A DNA stretch of 45,832 bases from Methylobacterium indicum (GCF_001043895.1 NZ_JTHF01000098.1:1-45832), one strand, 5' to 3'. Numbered from the stretch's first letter, positions 1-9,174 are shown. Notes: generated by a model not told the origin, from the letters alone. Translations and numbers: made by a program.

Positions 1-1
1 G

Positions 2-101
2 AAGGAGATCCGGGATCCAGGGGAGAAATGCCGCGAAGCGGCTCCGTATGCTGCAAGGTTGCCGTCATGCTGGCTTCTTGCGCTGGTTCCCGGATCTCCT
101 T
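2..101. repeat. 14-bp inverted repeat downstream of the PilZ gene
   Basis: Positions 2-15 and 88-101 are exact reverse complements (AAGGAGATCCGGGA and its complement). A smaller hairpin lies between them at 30-42 (GCCGC-GAA-GCGGC). The element sits 3' of the minus-strand PilZ gene, so it could be part of a terminator or a dispersed intergenic repeat. The rest of 1-245 shows no convincing gene, although several short frames are open because of the high GC. Confidence 0.45.
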
Positions 102-245
102 GCGCTATCGCGTCAGTCGTCCGGGAAAGGGAAGCGCGCGACGCCGTCAGGTGTCGTGCGGCTCCGCTGTCGCGACCTCGGAACGACAGCGGGGCTCTCG
201 ATCCCGTCGGTCGGTTCGAACAACCTCAGAACCTCCACGTCCGCC

Positions 246-581
246 TCAGCCGACGTAGGCCCCCGCCCCCTCGAACGTCACCCCGGCGAAATCTCCCCGG
301 CGCCAGCGCAGGCGGACCTCGACCGTGCGCAGCTCGTGGGCGGCGATGACGAGCGGGAAGGTCTCCGGCAGGGCGATGCGGGCCGGGACGCGCAGCCTCG
401 CGCCGGCGGCGGAGAGGTCGGCGATCTCGCAGGTCACGAGGCGGTCGGGGCCGAGCACGATCCGTCCCTGCTGGATCACGCGGTGGCGCCGGCCCGCGCG
501 GGGAATGGGCGCGTCGCCGCGACCGTCGTCGGGGCCCGGTCCGTGGGGTCCGGGGCGATCGGTCTCCGGTCGGTCGGCCAT
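246..581 (-). CDS. PilZ domain protein (probable c-di-GMP receptor)
   Basis: This 111-aa protein is close to a bare PilZ domain. After about 25 polar residues it has an Arg-rich segment giving R-x3-R (R28-R32), then the D-L-S-A-A-G match to the second c-di-GMP-binding motif D/N-x-S-x-x-G, followed by beta-strand-rich sequence ending in GVTFEG. PilZ proteins bind cyclic di-GMP and often adjust flagellar motors or polysaccharide synthesis. It is divergent from the flagellar cluster that begins at 739, which fits a motility role, but no target is shown. The ATG at 581 follows a GGGAGA ribosome site. High confidence in the domain, low in the exact role. Confidence 0.8.
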   Translation of the reverse strand: MADRPETDRPGPHGPGPDDGRGDAPIPRAGRRHRVIQQGRIVLGPDRLVTCEIADLSAAGARLRVPARIALPETFPLVIAAHELRTVEVRLRWRRGDFAGVTFEGAGAYVG

Positions 582-672
582 GGTCTCCCCGCATCCGGGC
601 CGCGCTGCCCGCCCGTCACGCTTACGGCGTTCCGGCCGGCGCGCAAGCCCGGGACGGGCCCGCGCGGCGGCG

Positions 673-687
673 TTAACCGATCATAAA
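673..687. promoter_or_regulatory. Possible CtrA-like box in the divergent PilZ/flagellar promoter region
   Basis: TTAA-CCGATCA-TAAA lies between the divergent PilZ gene and the first flagellar-cluster gene. The CtrA consensus in alphaproteobacteria is TTAA-N7-TTAA, so this has one full half-site and one 3/4 half-site at the right spacing. CtrA controls flagellar genes in many members of the class. With a single imperfect site this is a candidate only. Confidence 0.22.
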
Positions 688-738
688 GCCTGTTCCTTCA
701 TCTCTCGTTAGCCATCAACCATCCGATCGATCCCGGCC

Positions 739-1311
739 ATGCCCGCAGCCCCGGCCAAACCACGACATCCCGCCCTCGCGCGGCCCGCCTCGCCCCCGGC
801 GAGCCCGATCGCGGGCCTGATCGCCCGCCGCCGGGCCCGGGAGGCGGCGACCGAGCGGGGCGTGTTCGGGGCCGCCATCCTGCTGGCGCTGACCGCGACC
901 GGATTCGCCGGCTACACGCTGTCCCAGCCGGTGCGCCCCTACGACGTGCGGGAGGTGCTGCCCGCGACCGCCGGGCCGTTCACCTGGAAGCGGATCGCGG
1001 CGCCGGCCCCCCAGCCCGAGATCGACCTCGATCCCCTGATCACCGGCTCGCTGCCGGACGTGCCGCCCCCGGCTCCGTCCGCCCCCGCGCCGGCGCAGGG
1101 CCTCGTCGTGCAGGCCGCCCCGCCGCAAGCCGGCTTCGTGCTGCGCCGCGCCGCCGCCGGCCAGGCGGTGGTCGAGGGACGCGACGGCCTGCATCAGGTC
1201 GCGGTCGGCTCGGTCCTGCCGGGGGGCGGGCGCGTGCTGTCGATCCGCAGCACCGGCGCCGGCTGGATCGTCATCACCACCGAGACCATCATCGGGCCGA
1301 CTCCGCTGTGA
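739..1311 (+). CDS. Hypothetical single-pass membrane protein at the head of the flagellar cluster
   Basis: I do not recognise this 190-aa protein. It has a basic, Pro/Ala-rich N-terminus (1-38), one hydrophobic segment at about 43-63, and a periplasm-like region containing a Pro-rich stretch (about 108-122). A compact C-terminal domain of alternating Val/Gly residues covers roughly 130-190. That end resembles the small beta domains of secretion-pore accessory proteins (PilP/GspC-like), but I can only call this a resemblance. It is codirectional with the flagellar genes and 152 bp upstream of the DUF1217 gene, so a motility or export-linked role is an inference from position. Confidence 0.7.
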   Translation: MPAAPAKPRHPALARPASPPASPIAGLIARRRAREAATERGVFGAAILLALTATGFAGYTLSQPVRPYDVREVLPATAGPFTWKRIAAPAPQPEIDLDPLITGSLPDVPPPAPSAPAPAQGLVVQAAPPQAGFVLRRAAAGQAVVEGRDGLHQVAVGSVLPGGGRVLSIRSTGAGWIVITTETIIGPTPL

Positions 1312-1463
1312 ACGCGATGCGGCGAGTCTCGACGCGGCAGGCCGCGGCCGGGCTGCAAGCCCCGAGCAAGCGTGGCCACCTAGAGCGGAGGCCTCATCGG
1401 GGCTTCGTGCCGCAGCGGCCGGCCGCCCCGTCCCACCGGGCCGACGGGCCGGAGCGCTGATCC

Positions 1464-2690
1464 GTGACGACTCTCACGAGCTACATGCTGCTGTCGCGCA
1501 ATCTCGCGACCTCGCTGCAGCGCAAGGGCGCGGAGCCGATCGTGGCCCGCGACACCGCCTATTACCAGGCCAATATCGGCAAGGTGAAGTCGATCGACGA
1601 CTTCATGGCCGACAGCCGGCTCTACAACTACGCCGTCAAGGCCTTCGGCCTCGAGGACATGGGCTACGCCAAGGCGTTCATGCGCAAGGTGCTGACCGAA
1701 GGCACGGATTCGTCCGCGGCCTTCGCCAACCGTCTCGCCGACGACCGCTACGTCGCCTTCGCCAAGGCCTTCGACTTCGCGCCCGGCCCCTCCGCCGCCG
1801 GCACCGACGGAGTGTTCGCGGAAGGCCAGGATCCGGTCCCGGCGGTCGCCGCCCGGCTCTCCCTGCCGGGAACGCTCGCCACGAGCTACGATTTCTCCGG
1901 CACCAACGAGGCGCGCTTCACGCTCTCGTCGCAGGTCGACGCGGGAACGACGAAGTCCGCCACGATCGTCCTCAACCGGGCCGCCCTCGCCGGCAAGGTC
2001 GCCGACCTCGCCAACGTCACCCCGACCGAGCTCGGCCAGGCGATCAGCGCCCAGATCGGCGCCTCGGGCGCCGACGGGCTGATGGGCAAGGTGCAGGTCG
2101 GCATCGGGGTCAACGGCAACCTGTTCTTCGAATCGACCGGCTACACGGATTACGGCTTCGACGGGGCGCCGGGCGGCGACGGCGTGAACGCCGACACGAT
2201 CTACGCCGCGGGCGGCACCGTCCGCACCCTGAGCGTCACCAACGCGCCTCTGTCCGGCACCGGCCAGAATGCGGTCGATATCGGCAACGGCACCGACCTG
2301 CCGCCGAGCGCCAACGTCCAGGCGGTGGTCGACGCCTACCTGCAGCAGAGCCTCGAATCGGATGCCGGTGCCCAGGATACCGGCGTACGCCTCGCCCTGT
2401 ACTTCGCCCGCAAGGCGCCGGGCCTCAACACCGGCTACGACATCCTGAGCGACCCCGCCCTGACCCAGGTCGTCAACACGGTGATCGGCCTGCCGGCGAC
2501 GAGCAGCGCCACCACCTCCGACGCCCTGACGGTGCGGGCGAACCTCATCTCCTCGAAGGTCGACTTCGCGAGCTTCCAGGACCCGGCCAAGGTCGAGGCC
2601 TTCGCCCGCCGCTTCGCGGCGATCTGGGACGCGCAGAACAACACCGCCACGGATCCGATCCTGGCCCTGTTCAGCAACGGGCAGGGGTGA
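1464..2690 (+). CDS. DUF1217 domain flagellar protein
   Basis: This 408-aa protein carries the features of the DUF1217 family, which occurs in flagellar clusters of rhizobia and relatives: an N-terminal T-S-Y-x-L-L-x-R motif, repeated helical blocks with D-Y/F-M-A-D-x-R-L-Y-N-Y-A-V-K-A-F-G (about 49-66), and a C-terminal block ending in D-P-I-L-A-L-F. In this protein the central part (about 110-280) is Gly/Ala/Thr-rich and resembles the insertion regions of secreted axial proteins. The start is a GTG. flgF follows after 7 bp, so the two are almost certainly cotranscribed. Its function is not established; an export-apparatus or axial substrate role is plausible. Confidence 0.8.
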   Translation: MTTLTSYMLLSRNLATSLQRKGAEPIVARDTAYYQANIGKVKSIDDFMADSRLYNYAVKAFGLEDMGYAKAFMRKVLTEGTDSSAAFANRLADDRYVAFAKAFDFAPGPSAAGTDGVFAEGQDPVPAVAARLSLPGTLATSYDFSGTNEARFTLSSQVDAGTTKSATIVLNRAALAGKVADLANVTPTELGQAISAQIGASGADGLMGKVQVGIGVNGNLFFESTGYTDYGFDGAPGGDGVNADTIYAAGGTVRTLSVTNAPLSGTGQNAVDIGNGTDLPPSANVQAVVDAYLQQSLESDAGAQDTGVRLALYFARKAPGLNTGYDILSDPALTQVVNTVIGLPATSSATTSDALTVRANLISSKVDFASFQDPAKVEAFARRFAAIWDAQNNTATDPILALFSNGQG

Positions 2691-2697
2691 GGCGGCG

Positions 2698-3426
2698 ATG
2701 CAGAACAGCCTCTACGTCAACCTGTCGGCCCAGGTCGCCCTCGACAAGCGCCTGACGACCACCGCCAACAACGTCGCCAACATGTCGACGGCGGGCTACC
2801 GGGCCGAGGAGACGAAGTTCTCGGCCCTCCTCGCCCAGGCGACCAAGGGCGCGGTGGCCTTCGTCGGCACCGGCGACACCTACCTGTCGCGGGCCTCCGG
2901 CCCGATCACCAAGACCGATTCGCCCCTCGACGTCGCGCTGCAGGGCGATGCCTGGCTCGCCATCGGCGGCCAGTCCGGCCCCGCCTATACCCGCGACGGG
3001 CGCCTGACGATGGACGCCACGGGCCAGCTGCGCAACCTCACCGGCCAGCCGGTGCTCGATCCCGGCGGCTCGCCGCTGCTCCTCGACCCGCAGCAGGGTC
3101 CCCCGACCATCGGGCGCGACGGCAGCATCTTCCAGGGCACCAACCAGGTCGGGGCGCTCGGCGTCTTCATCCTCGACAAGAAGGCGACGCTGACCCGGGC
3201 GCCCAACAACGCCGTGACCTCCAGCCTGCCCGCGCGGCCGGTCCAGGACTTCACCGGCATCGGAGTCGTCCAGGGCTACGTCGAGGGCTCGAACGTCAAC
3301 CCGATCATGGAGATGACGAAGCTCATCACCATCCAGCGCGCCTTCGAGAGCGCCGCCACCGCGACCGCGGAAGCCGAATCCTCTCTCCAGAGCGCCGTGA
3401 AGTCGCTCTCGCCGCAGGGCAGCTAG
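2698..3426 (+). CDS. flgF: Flagellar basal-body rod protein FlgF
   Basis: FlgF is one of the proximal rod subunits of the flagellar basal body, exported by the type III apparatus into the periplasm. The 242-aa product has the axial-protein N-terminal motif with A-N-N-V-A-N-x-S-T-x-G-Y-R (about 24-36), a central D1 region with P-L-D-V-A-L-Q-G-D-A-W, and the matching C-terminal helix with S-N-V-N-P-I-M-E-M-T-K-L-I. Length and the shortened middle favour FlgF over FlgG (about 261 aa). It has no cleavable signal, as expected for this export route. fliI starts 1 bp after its stop codon. Confidence 0.92.
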   Translation: MQNSLYVNLSAQVALDKRLTTTANNVANMSTAGYRAEETKFSALLAQATKGAVAFVGTGDTYLSRASGPITKTDSPLDVALQGDAWLAIGGQSGPAYTRDGRLTMDATGQLRNLTGQPVLDPGGSPLLLDPQQGPPTIGRDGSIFQGTNQVGALGVFILDKKATLTRAPNNAVTSSLPARPVQDFTGIGVVQGYVEGSNVNPIMEMTKLITIQRAFESAATATAEAESSLQSAVKSLSPQGS

Positions 3427-3427
3427 G

Positions 3428-4753
3428 ATGGCCGATCCGCTCGCGCGCCTCGCCGAGACGATGGCGGCCGCCCGCCGGGACGGCGCCCTGGTGCGGATCG
3501 GCGGTCCGATCCGCGAGGTCACCGCCAGCGCCTGCCGGATCGGCGGCGTCTCGCCCTTCGTGCGCCTGGGCGACCGCATGGCCTTCGAGGCCGGCGGCCG
3601 GGAGCAGGTCGGCGAGATCGTCCGGGTCGACGCCGAGGGCGCGACGCTGAAGGCCTACGAGAGCCGGATCGAGGCCGGGATCGGCACGCTCGCCCGGCGC
3701 CTCGGCCCGGCGGAGCTGCGGCCGGACCCGAGCTGGAAGGGCCGGGTGATCGACGCCCTCGGCCGTCCGGTGGACGGCGCCGGGCCCCTCGTTCCGGGCG
3801 AGCGCGCGAGCCCCCTCGACGCCGACCCGCCGGCCGCCCTCGGCCGCGCCCGGGTGCGCGCGCCGCTACGCACCGGGGTCCGGGCGCTCGACCTCTTCAC
3901 CCCGCTCTGCGCCGGCCAGCGCATCGGCATCTTCGCCGGCTCCGGCGTCGGCAAGTCGACGCTTCTCGCGATGCTGGCCGGCGCCACCGGCTTCGACAGC
4001 GTCGTGGTCGCCCTGGTGGGCGAGCGCGGGCGCGAGGTGCGCGAGTTCCTGGAGGGCGCGCTGGCGCCGAGCCGCGCCCGCGCCGTCGTGGTGGTCTCGA
4101 CCGGCGACGAGAGCCCGATGATGCGCCGCCAGGCCCCGAAGGTGGCGCTGGCGGTGGCCGAATCCTTCCGCGACCGCGGCGAATCGGTGCTCCTGATCGT
4201 CGATTCGGTGACCCGCTACGCCCACGCCGCCCGGGACGTGGCGCTGGCGGCGGGCGAGCCGGCGGTGGCCCGCGGCTATCCGCCGAGCGTCTTCTCCGAC
4301 CTGCCGCGCCTGCTCGAACGGGCGGGCCCGGGGCTCGAGGGCCGCGGCACCATCACGGGCGTGTTCTCGGTGCTGGTCGACGGCGACGACCACAACGATC
4401 CGGTCGCCGACAGCATCCGCGGCACGCTCGACGGCCACGTCGTCCTCGACCGGGCCATCGCCGAGCAGGGCCGCTACCCGGCGGTCGACCTCCTCGGCTC
4501 GATCTCGCGGCTCGCCACCGAGGTCTGGACGCCCGAGCAGCGCGACCTGATCCGCAAGCTCCGGGCGATGATGGCCCGGTTCGAGGAGACCCGGGACCTG
4601 CGCCTGATGGGCGGCTACCGGGCCGGCACCGATGCCGAGCTCGACCAGGCGATCGGCCTCGTGCCGCGGATCTACGACGCCCTGCGCCAGGACCCGTCCC
4701 AGCCGGCGAGCCAGGACGCGTTCCTCGAACTCGCCCAGTCGCTGCGGGGCTGA
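3428..4753 (+). CDS. fliI: Flagellum-specific ATP synthase FliI
   Basis: FliI is the cytoplasmic hexameric ATPase that helps unfold and feed substrates into the flagellar export gate. The 441-aa protein shows an F1-beta-like N-terminal barrel (1-90), a Walker A loop A-G-S-G-V-G-K-S-T at about 170-178, the G-E-R-G-R-E-V motif just after, and a Walker B strand L-L-I-V-D-S near 258-262. The ATPase signature P-x-V-F-S-D-L-P-R-L-L-E-R-A-G replaces the F1 version and is typical of type III secretion ATPases. It follows flgF with a 1-bp gap. Its usual partners FliH and FliJ are not adjacent; a FliJ-like gene lies at 14532. Confidence 0.96.
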   Translation: MADPLARLAETMAAARRDGALVRIGGPIREVTASACRIGGVSPFVRLGDRMAFEAGGREQVGEIVRVDAEGATLKAYESRIEAGIGTLARRLGPAELRPDPSWKGRVIDALGRPVDGAGPLVPGERASPLDADPPAALGRARVRAPLRTGVRALDLFTPLCAGQRIGIFAGSGVGKSTLLAMLAGATGFDSVVVALVGERGREVREFLEGALAPSRARAVVVVSTGDESPMMRRQAPKVALAVAESFRDRGESVLLIVDSVTRYAHAARDVALAAGEPAVARGYPPSVFSDLPRLLERAGPGLEGRGTITGVFSVLVDGDDHNDPVADSIRGTLDGHVVLDRAIAEQGRYPAVDLLGSISRLATEVWTPEQRDLIRKLRAMMARFEETRDLRLMGGYRAGTDAELDQAIGLVPRIYDALRQDPSQPASQDAFLELAQSLRG

Positions 4754-4944
4754 CGCGCGATGGCGATCCGTCTCCCGCGCCGCCCGGCGCTCCCCTCCAG
4801 GCTCCTCTCCAAGCCCCGCGCAAGCCTGTGCGGGTCTATTCCGGCCGAAACCCTGCCGCAGGCCGCTCCCCCGCCTGCGCGCGACCGCAAGAACCCCGCC
4901 GCCCGGCACGCCCGGTCCCGCATCCTGACGAACGAGGTCCCGCA

Positions 4945-6195
4945 ATGAGTCTCATCGGCGTGCTCCGCTCCGGCGTCTCCGGCATGAACGCCCAGTCGAA
5001 CCGCATCTCGACGGTGGCGGAGAACATCCAGAATTCCGGCACGACGGGCTACAAGCGCAGCTCGGCGGAGTTCTCGTCGCTGCTGATCGCCGACAGCGCC
5101 GGCGGCAACTACAACTCGGGCTCGGTCGAGACCAAGGTGCGCCGCGCGGTGACCGAGGGCGGCACCCTCAACGCCACGACCTCGAAGTCCGACCTCGCGA
5201 TCGACGGCAACGGCTTCTTCGTCGTCAAGGACCCGTCCGGCGCGCCCTACCTGACCCGGGCCGGCAACTTCAAGGTCGACGGCGTCACCGGCAACTTCTC
5301 CAACGCGGCCGGCATGACCCTGATGGGCTACAGCCTGCTCGACGGCGAGCCCAACCCGACGCTCAACAGCGTCGCCGACATGGTGCCGATCAACCTCTCG
5401 TCGGTCAGCACCCGGGCGACCCCGACCACCGAGGCCAGCCTGTCGGGCAAGCTGCCCCTCGACGCGGACGTCGCGGCCGCCGGCCAGTACTCGAAGAAGT
5501 ACTCGCTCGTGACCTACGACAAGCTCGGCAAGGCCCAGACCCTCGACGTCTACCTGTCGAAGAACACCGGCGGCACCTGGACCGCCTCGATCTACAACGC
5601 CGCCACCGACCCGACCCCGGCCGGCTCCACCCCGGCCCTGCCGAGCGGCACCCGCCTCGCGGCCGCGACGCTCAGCTTCGACGCCCAGGGCCGACTCGCG
5701 GATGCGGGCGGCGCGAAGTCGATCACCCTCAACACCGCCCCAGGCAACAAGGGCGAGAACATCACCCTCGACTTCTCGGGCCTGAACCAGCTCGCCGGCG
5801 ACTACAGCGTCGACGGCAAGGCCGACGGCAAGGCGCCGGCCGCGGTGACCGGCACCGAGTTCGGCGCCGACGGCACCGTCTACGCCTCCTTCGAGGACGG
5901 CACGCGGCTGGCCGCCTTCAAGGTGCCGCTCGCCACCGTGAAGAGCCCGGACAACCTCCAGCCCCGCTCCGGCAACGTCTACCAGGTCAGCGTCGATTCC
6001 GGCGACATCCAGGTCGGCTTCGCCAACCAGAACGGCCGGGGCGGCATCAAGTCCGGCGCCCTCGAGCAGTCGAACGTCGACGTCAGCACCGAGCTGACCG
6101 CGATGATCGAGTCGCAGTCGGTCTACACCGCCAACTCCAAGGTGTTCACGACCGGCAACGAGATGCTCGACACCCTGATGAACCTGAAGCGGTAG
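4945..6195 (+). CDS. flgE: Flagellar hook protein FlgE
   Basis: FlgE polymerises into the flexible hook. The 416-aa protein begins S-L-I-G-V-L-R-S-G-V-S-G-M-N-A, has the axial N-terminal motif A-E-N-I-Q-N-S-G-T-T-G-Y-K-R, then P-L/D-L-A-I-D-G-N-G-F-F-V-V. It carries a Thr/Ser/Gly-rich surface domain (about 150-310) and ends with the paired C-terminal helix S-N-V-D-V-S-T-E-L-T-A-M-I. I use the ATG at 4945, preceded by GAGGT; longer readings in the same frame start in sequence unlike any hook protein. The 191-bp gap after fliI (4754-4944) is the longest within the first half of the cluster and may hold a promoter. Confidence 0.93.
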   Translation: MSLIGVLRSGVSGMNAQSNRISTVAENIQNSGTTGYKRSSAEFSSLLIADSAGGNYNSGSVETKVRRAVTEGGTLNATTSKSDLAIDGNGFFVVKDPSGAPYLTRAGNFKVDGVTGNFSNAAGMTLMGYSLLDGEPNPTLNSVADMVPINLSSVSTRATPTTEASLSGKLPLDADVAAAGQYSKKYSLVTYDKLGKAQTLDVYLSKNTGGTWTASIYNAATDPTPAGSTPALPSGTRLAAATLSFDAQGRLADAGGAKSITLNTAPGNKGENITLDFSGLNQLAGDYSVDGKADGKAPAAVTGTEFGADGTVYASFEDGTRLAAFKVPLATVKSPDNLQPRSGNVYQVSVDSGDIQVGFANQNGRGGIKSGALEQSNVDVSTELTAMIESQSVYTANSKVFTTGNEMLDTLMNLKR

Positions 6196-6221
6196 CCGGT
6201 ACGGCCACCGGGAGCTGACAG

Positions 6222-7685
6222 ATGGGCCTCTCGCTCGCACTCGACTCGGCACGATCGGCGCTCCTCGCGACGTCGAGCCAGATCGCCGCCTCCGCGCGCA
6301 ACACCGCGGGGGCGAACGATCCCGGCTACTCGCGCAAGGTCGTCAGCCTGGTGAGCGGGGTCGGGGGGACCACCGTCGTGGTCACCCGGGCGAGCGACGC
6401 CGCCCTGTTCATGCGCAGGCTCGCGGCGTCCTCTGGCGCCGCCGAGCGGCAGGCGCTCCTCGACGGCATCACCGCCCTGTCGAAGACGGTGGGCGACACC
6501 AGCGATGCGGGCTCGCCGGCCGCCCGGCTCGGCGCCCTCAACGCGGCGCTCCAGGCCGCTGCCAACCGCCCGGACGACGCCAACCTCGCCCGGGCCGCGG
6601 TCGAGAGCGCCCGCGACCTCGCGGCGAGCCTCAACGCCGCGGCCTCGGCCGTGGAGCAGGTCCGGTCCCAGGCCGACCAGGGCATGGCGGACTCGGTCTC
6701 GCGGATCAACGACCTGCTCGGCCAGTTCGAGACGGCCAACCGGGCGGTGATGCGCGGCACCGCCGCGGGCCAGGACATCAGCGACAGCCTCGACGCCCGC
6801 GACCGGATCCTGTCGCAGCTCTCCGAGGAGGTCGGCATCACCGTCTCCGACCGGTCCGGCGGCGACATGGCGATCTACACCGACAGCGGCGTGCCGCTCT
6901 ACGAGCGCGGCGCCCGCACGGTGAGCTTTTCGCCGCGCGCCGGCTTCCCGTCGGGCACCCAAGGGGCCGCCGTCATGGTCGACGGGGTGCCGGTCACCGG
7001 CGCCACCTCGCCGATGCGGATCGCGAGCGGCAAGCTCGCGGGCTTCGCGACCCTGCGCGACGAGACGGCCGTCGCCTATCAGGGCCAGCTCGACGCCATC
7101 GCGGGGGCGCTCGTCGACACGTTCCAGGAGGCGGACACCCGCGCCGCCACCGATCCGGCCTATGTCGGGCCGCTGGCCGGCCTGTTCACCGCCGGGTCCG
7201 GCGCGGCGCTGCCGGCCTCGCAGACCGGGCTGGCGAGCCGCATCGCCCTCAACGCCGCGGTCGATCCGCAGGCGGGCGGGACCGTGACGCTCCTGCGCGA
7301 CGGCGGCATGAACGGCAGCGCCTACAGGGCCAACCCGTCGATGGATGCGAGCTATTCCGGGCGCCTGCGCGCGCTGACCGGCGGGCTGTCCGCGGCGCGC
7401 AGCTTCGATCCCGGCCCGTCCCTGCGCGAGACGACGACGCTCGCGGGCTTCGCGGCCGATTCCGCCGGCTGGCTCGAGGCGAGCCGCAAGGCCGCCTCGA
7501 CCGACGCCGACTACCAGAAGACCCTGCTCGGCCGGGCCACCGAGGCCCTGTCGAACGTCGCCGGCGTCAACGGCGACGACGAGACCGCGCAGATCCTGCA
7601 GCTCCAACGCTCCTACACCGCCTCGGCCAAGATCCTGACCATGGTGGACGACCTGCTGAAGACCCTCTTCGCCGCGGTGCGGTGA
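6222..7685 (+). CDS. flgK: Flagellar hook-associated protein 1, FlgK
   Basis: FlgK forms the first junction ring between hook and filament. The 487-aa product starts with G-L-S-L-A-L-D-S-A and a short axial motif ending in D-P-G-Y-S-R-K-V. A long Ala-rich helical D1 region follows, with the S-L-N-A-A-A-S-A-V-E-Q-V-R segment (about 130-143). Family-typical blocks are D-x-R-D-x-I-L-S-Q-L-S-E-E-V-G-I and the C-terminal E-T-A-Q-I-L-Q-L-Q-R-S-Y-T-A-S-A-K-I-L, which packs against the N-terminal helix. It sits 26 bp after flgE and 40 bp before flgL, the usual order. It is shorter than enterobacterial FlgK (about 547 aa), a common state in this class. Confidence 0.9.
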   Translation: MGLSLALDSARSALLATSSQIAASARNTAGANDPGYSRKVVSLVSGVGGTTVVVTRASDAALFMRRLAASSGAAERQALLDGITALSKTVGDTSDAGSPAARLGALNAALQAAANRPDDANLARAAVESARDLAASLNAAASAVEQVRSQADQGMADSVSRINDLLGQFETANRAVMRGTAAGQDISDSLDARDRILSQLSEEVGITVSDRSGGDMAIYTDSGVPLYERGARTVSFSPRAGFPSGTQGAAVMVDGVPVTGATSPMRIASGKLAGFATLRDETAVAYQGQLDAIAGALVDTFQEADTRAATDPAYVGPLAGLFTAGSGAALPASQTGLASRIALNAAVDPQAGGTVTLLRDGGMNGSAYRANPSMDASYSGRLRALTGGLSAARSFDPGPSLRETTTLAGFAADSAGWLEASRKAASTDADYQKTLLGRATEALSNVAGVNGDDETAQILQLQRSYTASAKILTMVDDLLKTLFAAVR

Positions 7686-7725
7686 GGCGGTTTCGCGGCG
7701 ATCCAGAGACAGAGCCCTGCCAGCC

Positions 7726-8766
7726 ATGATGACCACGAGCTACATCTCCAGTCTCAGCCTGTGGAACGTGCCCCGCAGCGCGTCGGGCCGGCTCCAGGCC
7801 GAGATCGCGAATGCCACCAAGGAGATCGCCGACGGGCGCTACGCCGATATCGGCCTCTCCCTCGGCGGCCAGGTCGGCCGCAGCCTCTCCCTGCGCCAGG
7901 GCGCGGCGGAGATCGCCGCCCTCAAGGACGGCAACGGCCTCACCGCTTCGCGCCTGAGCGCGACCCAGGCCAACCTGCAGCAGATGCAGAAGGCGGCCGA
8001 CGCCCGGCTCGCCACCCTGACCGGGCTGCCGGCCGACCAGCGCGTCGCCGCGATGGCGGCCTCGGCCGACGACACGCTGGCGACGCTCACCAGCCTCCTC
8101 AACGCCTCGTCGAACGGCCAGTCGCTGTTCTCCGGCACCAATACCGGGGTCAGCCCGATCCGCGACGGTGCGGCGGCTGCCGCCAAGACGAATGCGGTCG
8201 CGGCGTTCCAGACCGCCTTCGGCTTCCCGCCGTCGGATGCCCGCACCTCCGACCTCACGGCCGCGCAGATCCAGGGCTTCCTCGAAGGTACGGTCGCGGC
8301 CCAGTTCGCCGACCCGAACTGGGGCACGACCTGGTCGCAGGCCTCCTCGACCGCCATCACCAGCCGGATTTCCCTCACCGAGACCGTCACCACCTCGGTC
8401 GGCGCCAACGAGACGGCGTTCCGCCAGCTCGCCGAGGCCGCCCTGGTGTCCTCGCTCGGCATGACCGGCCTCTCGGCCGAGGCCCAGGCGGTGGTCTCCA
8501 ACCGGGCGATGAGCCTCCTGAGCAAGGGCAGCGCCGGGCTGGTCTCGCTCCAGGCCGATCTCGGCCGCGTCCAGGCCCGGATCACCGACGCCAACACCCG
8601 GCTCGACGCCCAGTCCGCCCTCGTCGCCAAGGAGATCGCCGGCCTGGAGGCCGTGGACCCGGCCGAGGCCAAGACCCGGCTCAACGCCGCGACGACCCAG
8701 CTTCAGATGTCGTACTCGCTGACCGCGCAGCTCCAGGGCCTGTCCCTGCTGAAATACATCTCGTAG
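7726..8766 (+). CDS. flgL: Flagellar hook-associated protein 3, FlgL
   Basis: FlgL forms the second junction ring, onto which flagellin assembles. The 346-aa protein has flagellin-like ends. The N-terminal helix includes [21 protein letters not shown], and the C-terminal coiled helix has [13 protein letters not shown] followed by [17 protein letters not shown]. The D-G-R-Y-x-D and N-G-Q-S-L-F-S-G motifs are typical of alphaproteobacterial FlgL. It follows flgK and precedes the flagellin regulators flaF and flbT, the classic alphaproteobacterial arrangement. No flagellin gene is in this window. Confidence 0.9.
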   Translation: MMTTSYISSLSLWNVPRSASGRLQAEIANATKEIADGRYADIGLSLGGQVGRSLSLRQGAAEIAALKDGNGLTASRLSATQANLQQMQKAADARLATLTGLPADQRVAAMAASADDTLATLTSLLNASSNGQSLFSGTNTGVSPIRDGAAAAAKTNAVAAFQTAFGFPPSDARTSDLTAAQIQGFLEGTVAAQFADPNWGTTWSQASSTAITSRISLTETVTTSVGANETAFRQLAEAALVSSLGMTGLSAEAQAVVSNRAMSLLSKGSAGLVSLQADLGRVQARITDANTRLDAQSALVAKEIAGLEAVDPAEAKTRLNAATTQLQMSYSLTAQLQGLSLLKYIS

Positions 8767-8826
8767 CGCGCGACCCCGCCGCGCCACGCCGACCACACGC
8801 GCTGACACACACGAGGCATCGGCTCG

Positions 8827-9174
8827 ATGTACCGCTTTTCCTATTCCGAGATCCTGGAGGACGCCCCGGAGGTCGGCCGCGACCGCGAGCGCGCCGCCTT
8901 CGACCGGGCCCTCACCCTCCTGCGCGACGTCGAGGCCCGCGGCCTGTCCGGGCCGGAGCGGACCGCGGCCGTGGGTTTCGTGCAGGAGCTCTGGAACGTC
9001 CTGATCGCCGACCTGCTCGAACCCGAGAACGCCCTGCCCGCCTCCCTGCGCGCCGACCTGGTGCAGATCGGCGCCTGGACGATGCAGGAGGCCGGCGCGG
9101 TCCTGCGCTCGCCCGAGCGCAGCCTCGCGGCGCTGATCGAGGTGAACACCTCGATCCGCGACGGGCTGCGGTGA
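8827..9174 (+). CDS. flaF: Flagellar biosynthesis regulator FlaF
   Basis: FlaF is a small cytoplasmic protein that, in Caulobacter and rhizobia, is needed for flagellin synthesis or secretion and acts opposite to FlbT. The 115-aa sequence has the family pattern: an N-terminal Y-R-F-S-Y-S-E-I, a helix with A-F-D-R-A-L-T-L-L, the core [11 protein letters not shown], then [14 protein letters not shown] and a last helix with [12 protein letters not shown]. It lies 60 bp after flgL and its stop codon lies 8 bp before the flbT ATG. The pairing makes the assignment firm. Confidence 0.93.
   Translation: MYRFSYSEILEDAPEVGRDRERAAFDRALTLLRDVEARGLSGPERTAAVGFVQELWNVLIADLLEPENALPASLRADLVQIGAWTMQEAGAVLRSPERSLAALIEVNTSIRDGLR

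Noticed and set aside
4760..4948. 62-codon frame between fliI and flgE that starts 6 bp after fliI and overlaps the flgE start as ATGA
   Set aside because: The spacing is attractive, but the product is a low-complexity Arg/Pro/Ala string without a recognisable motif, no ribosome site is clear, and such frames are common by chance at this GC content.
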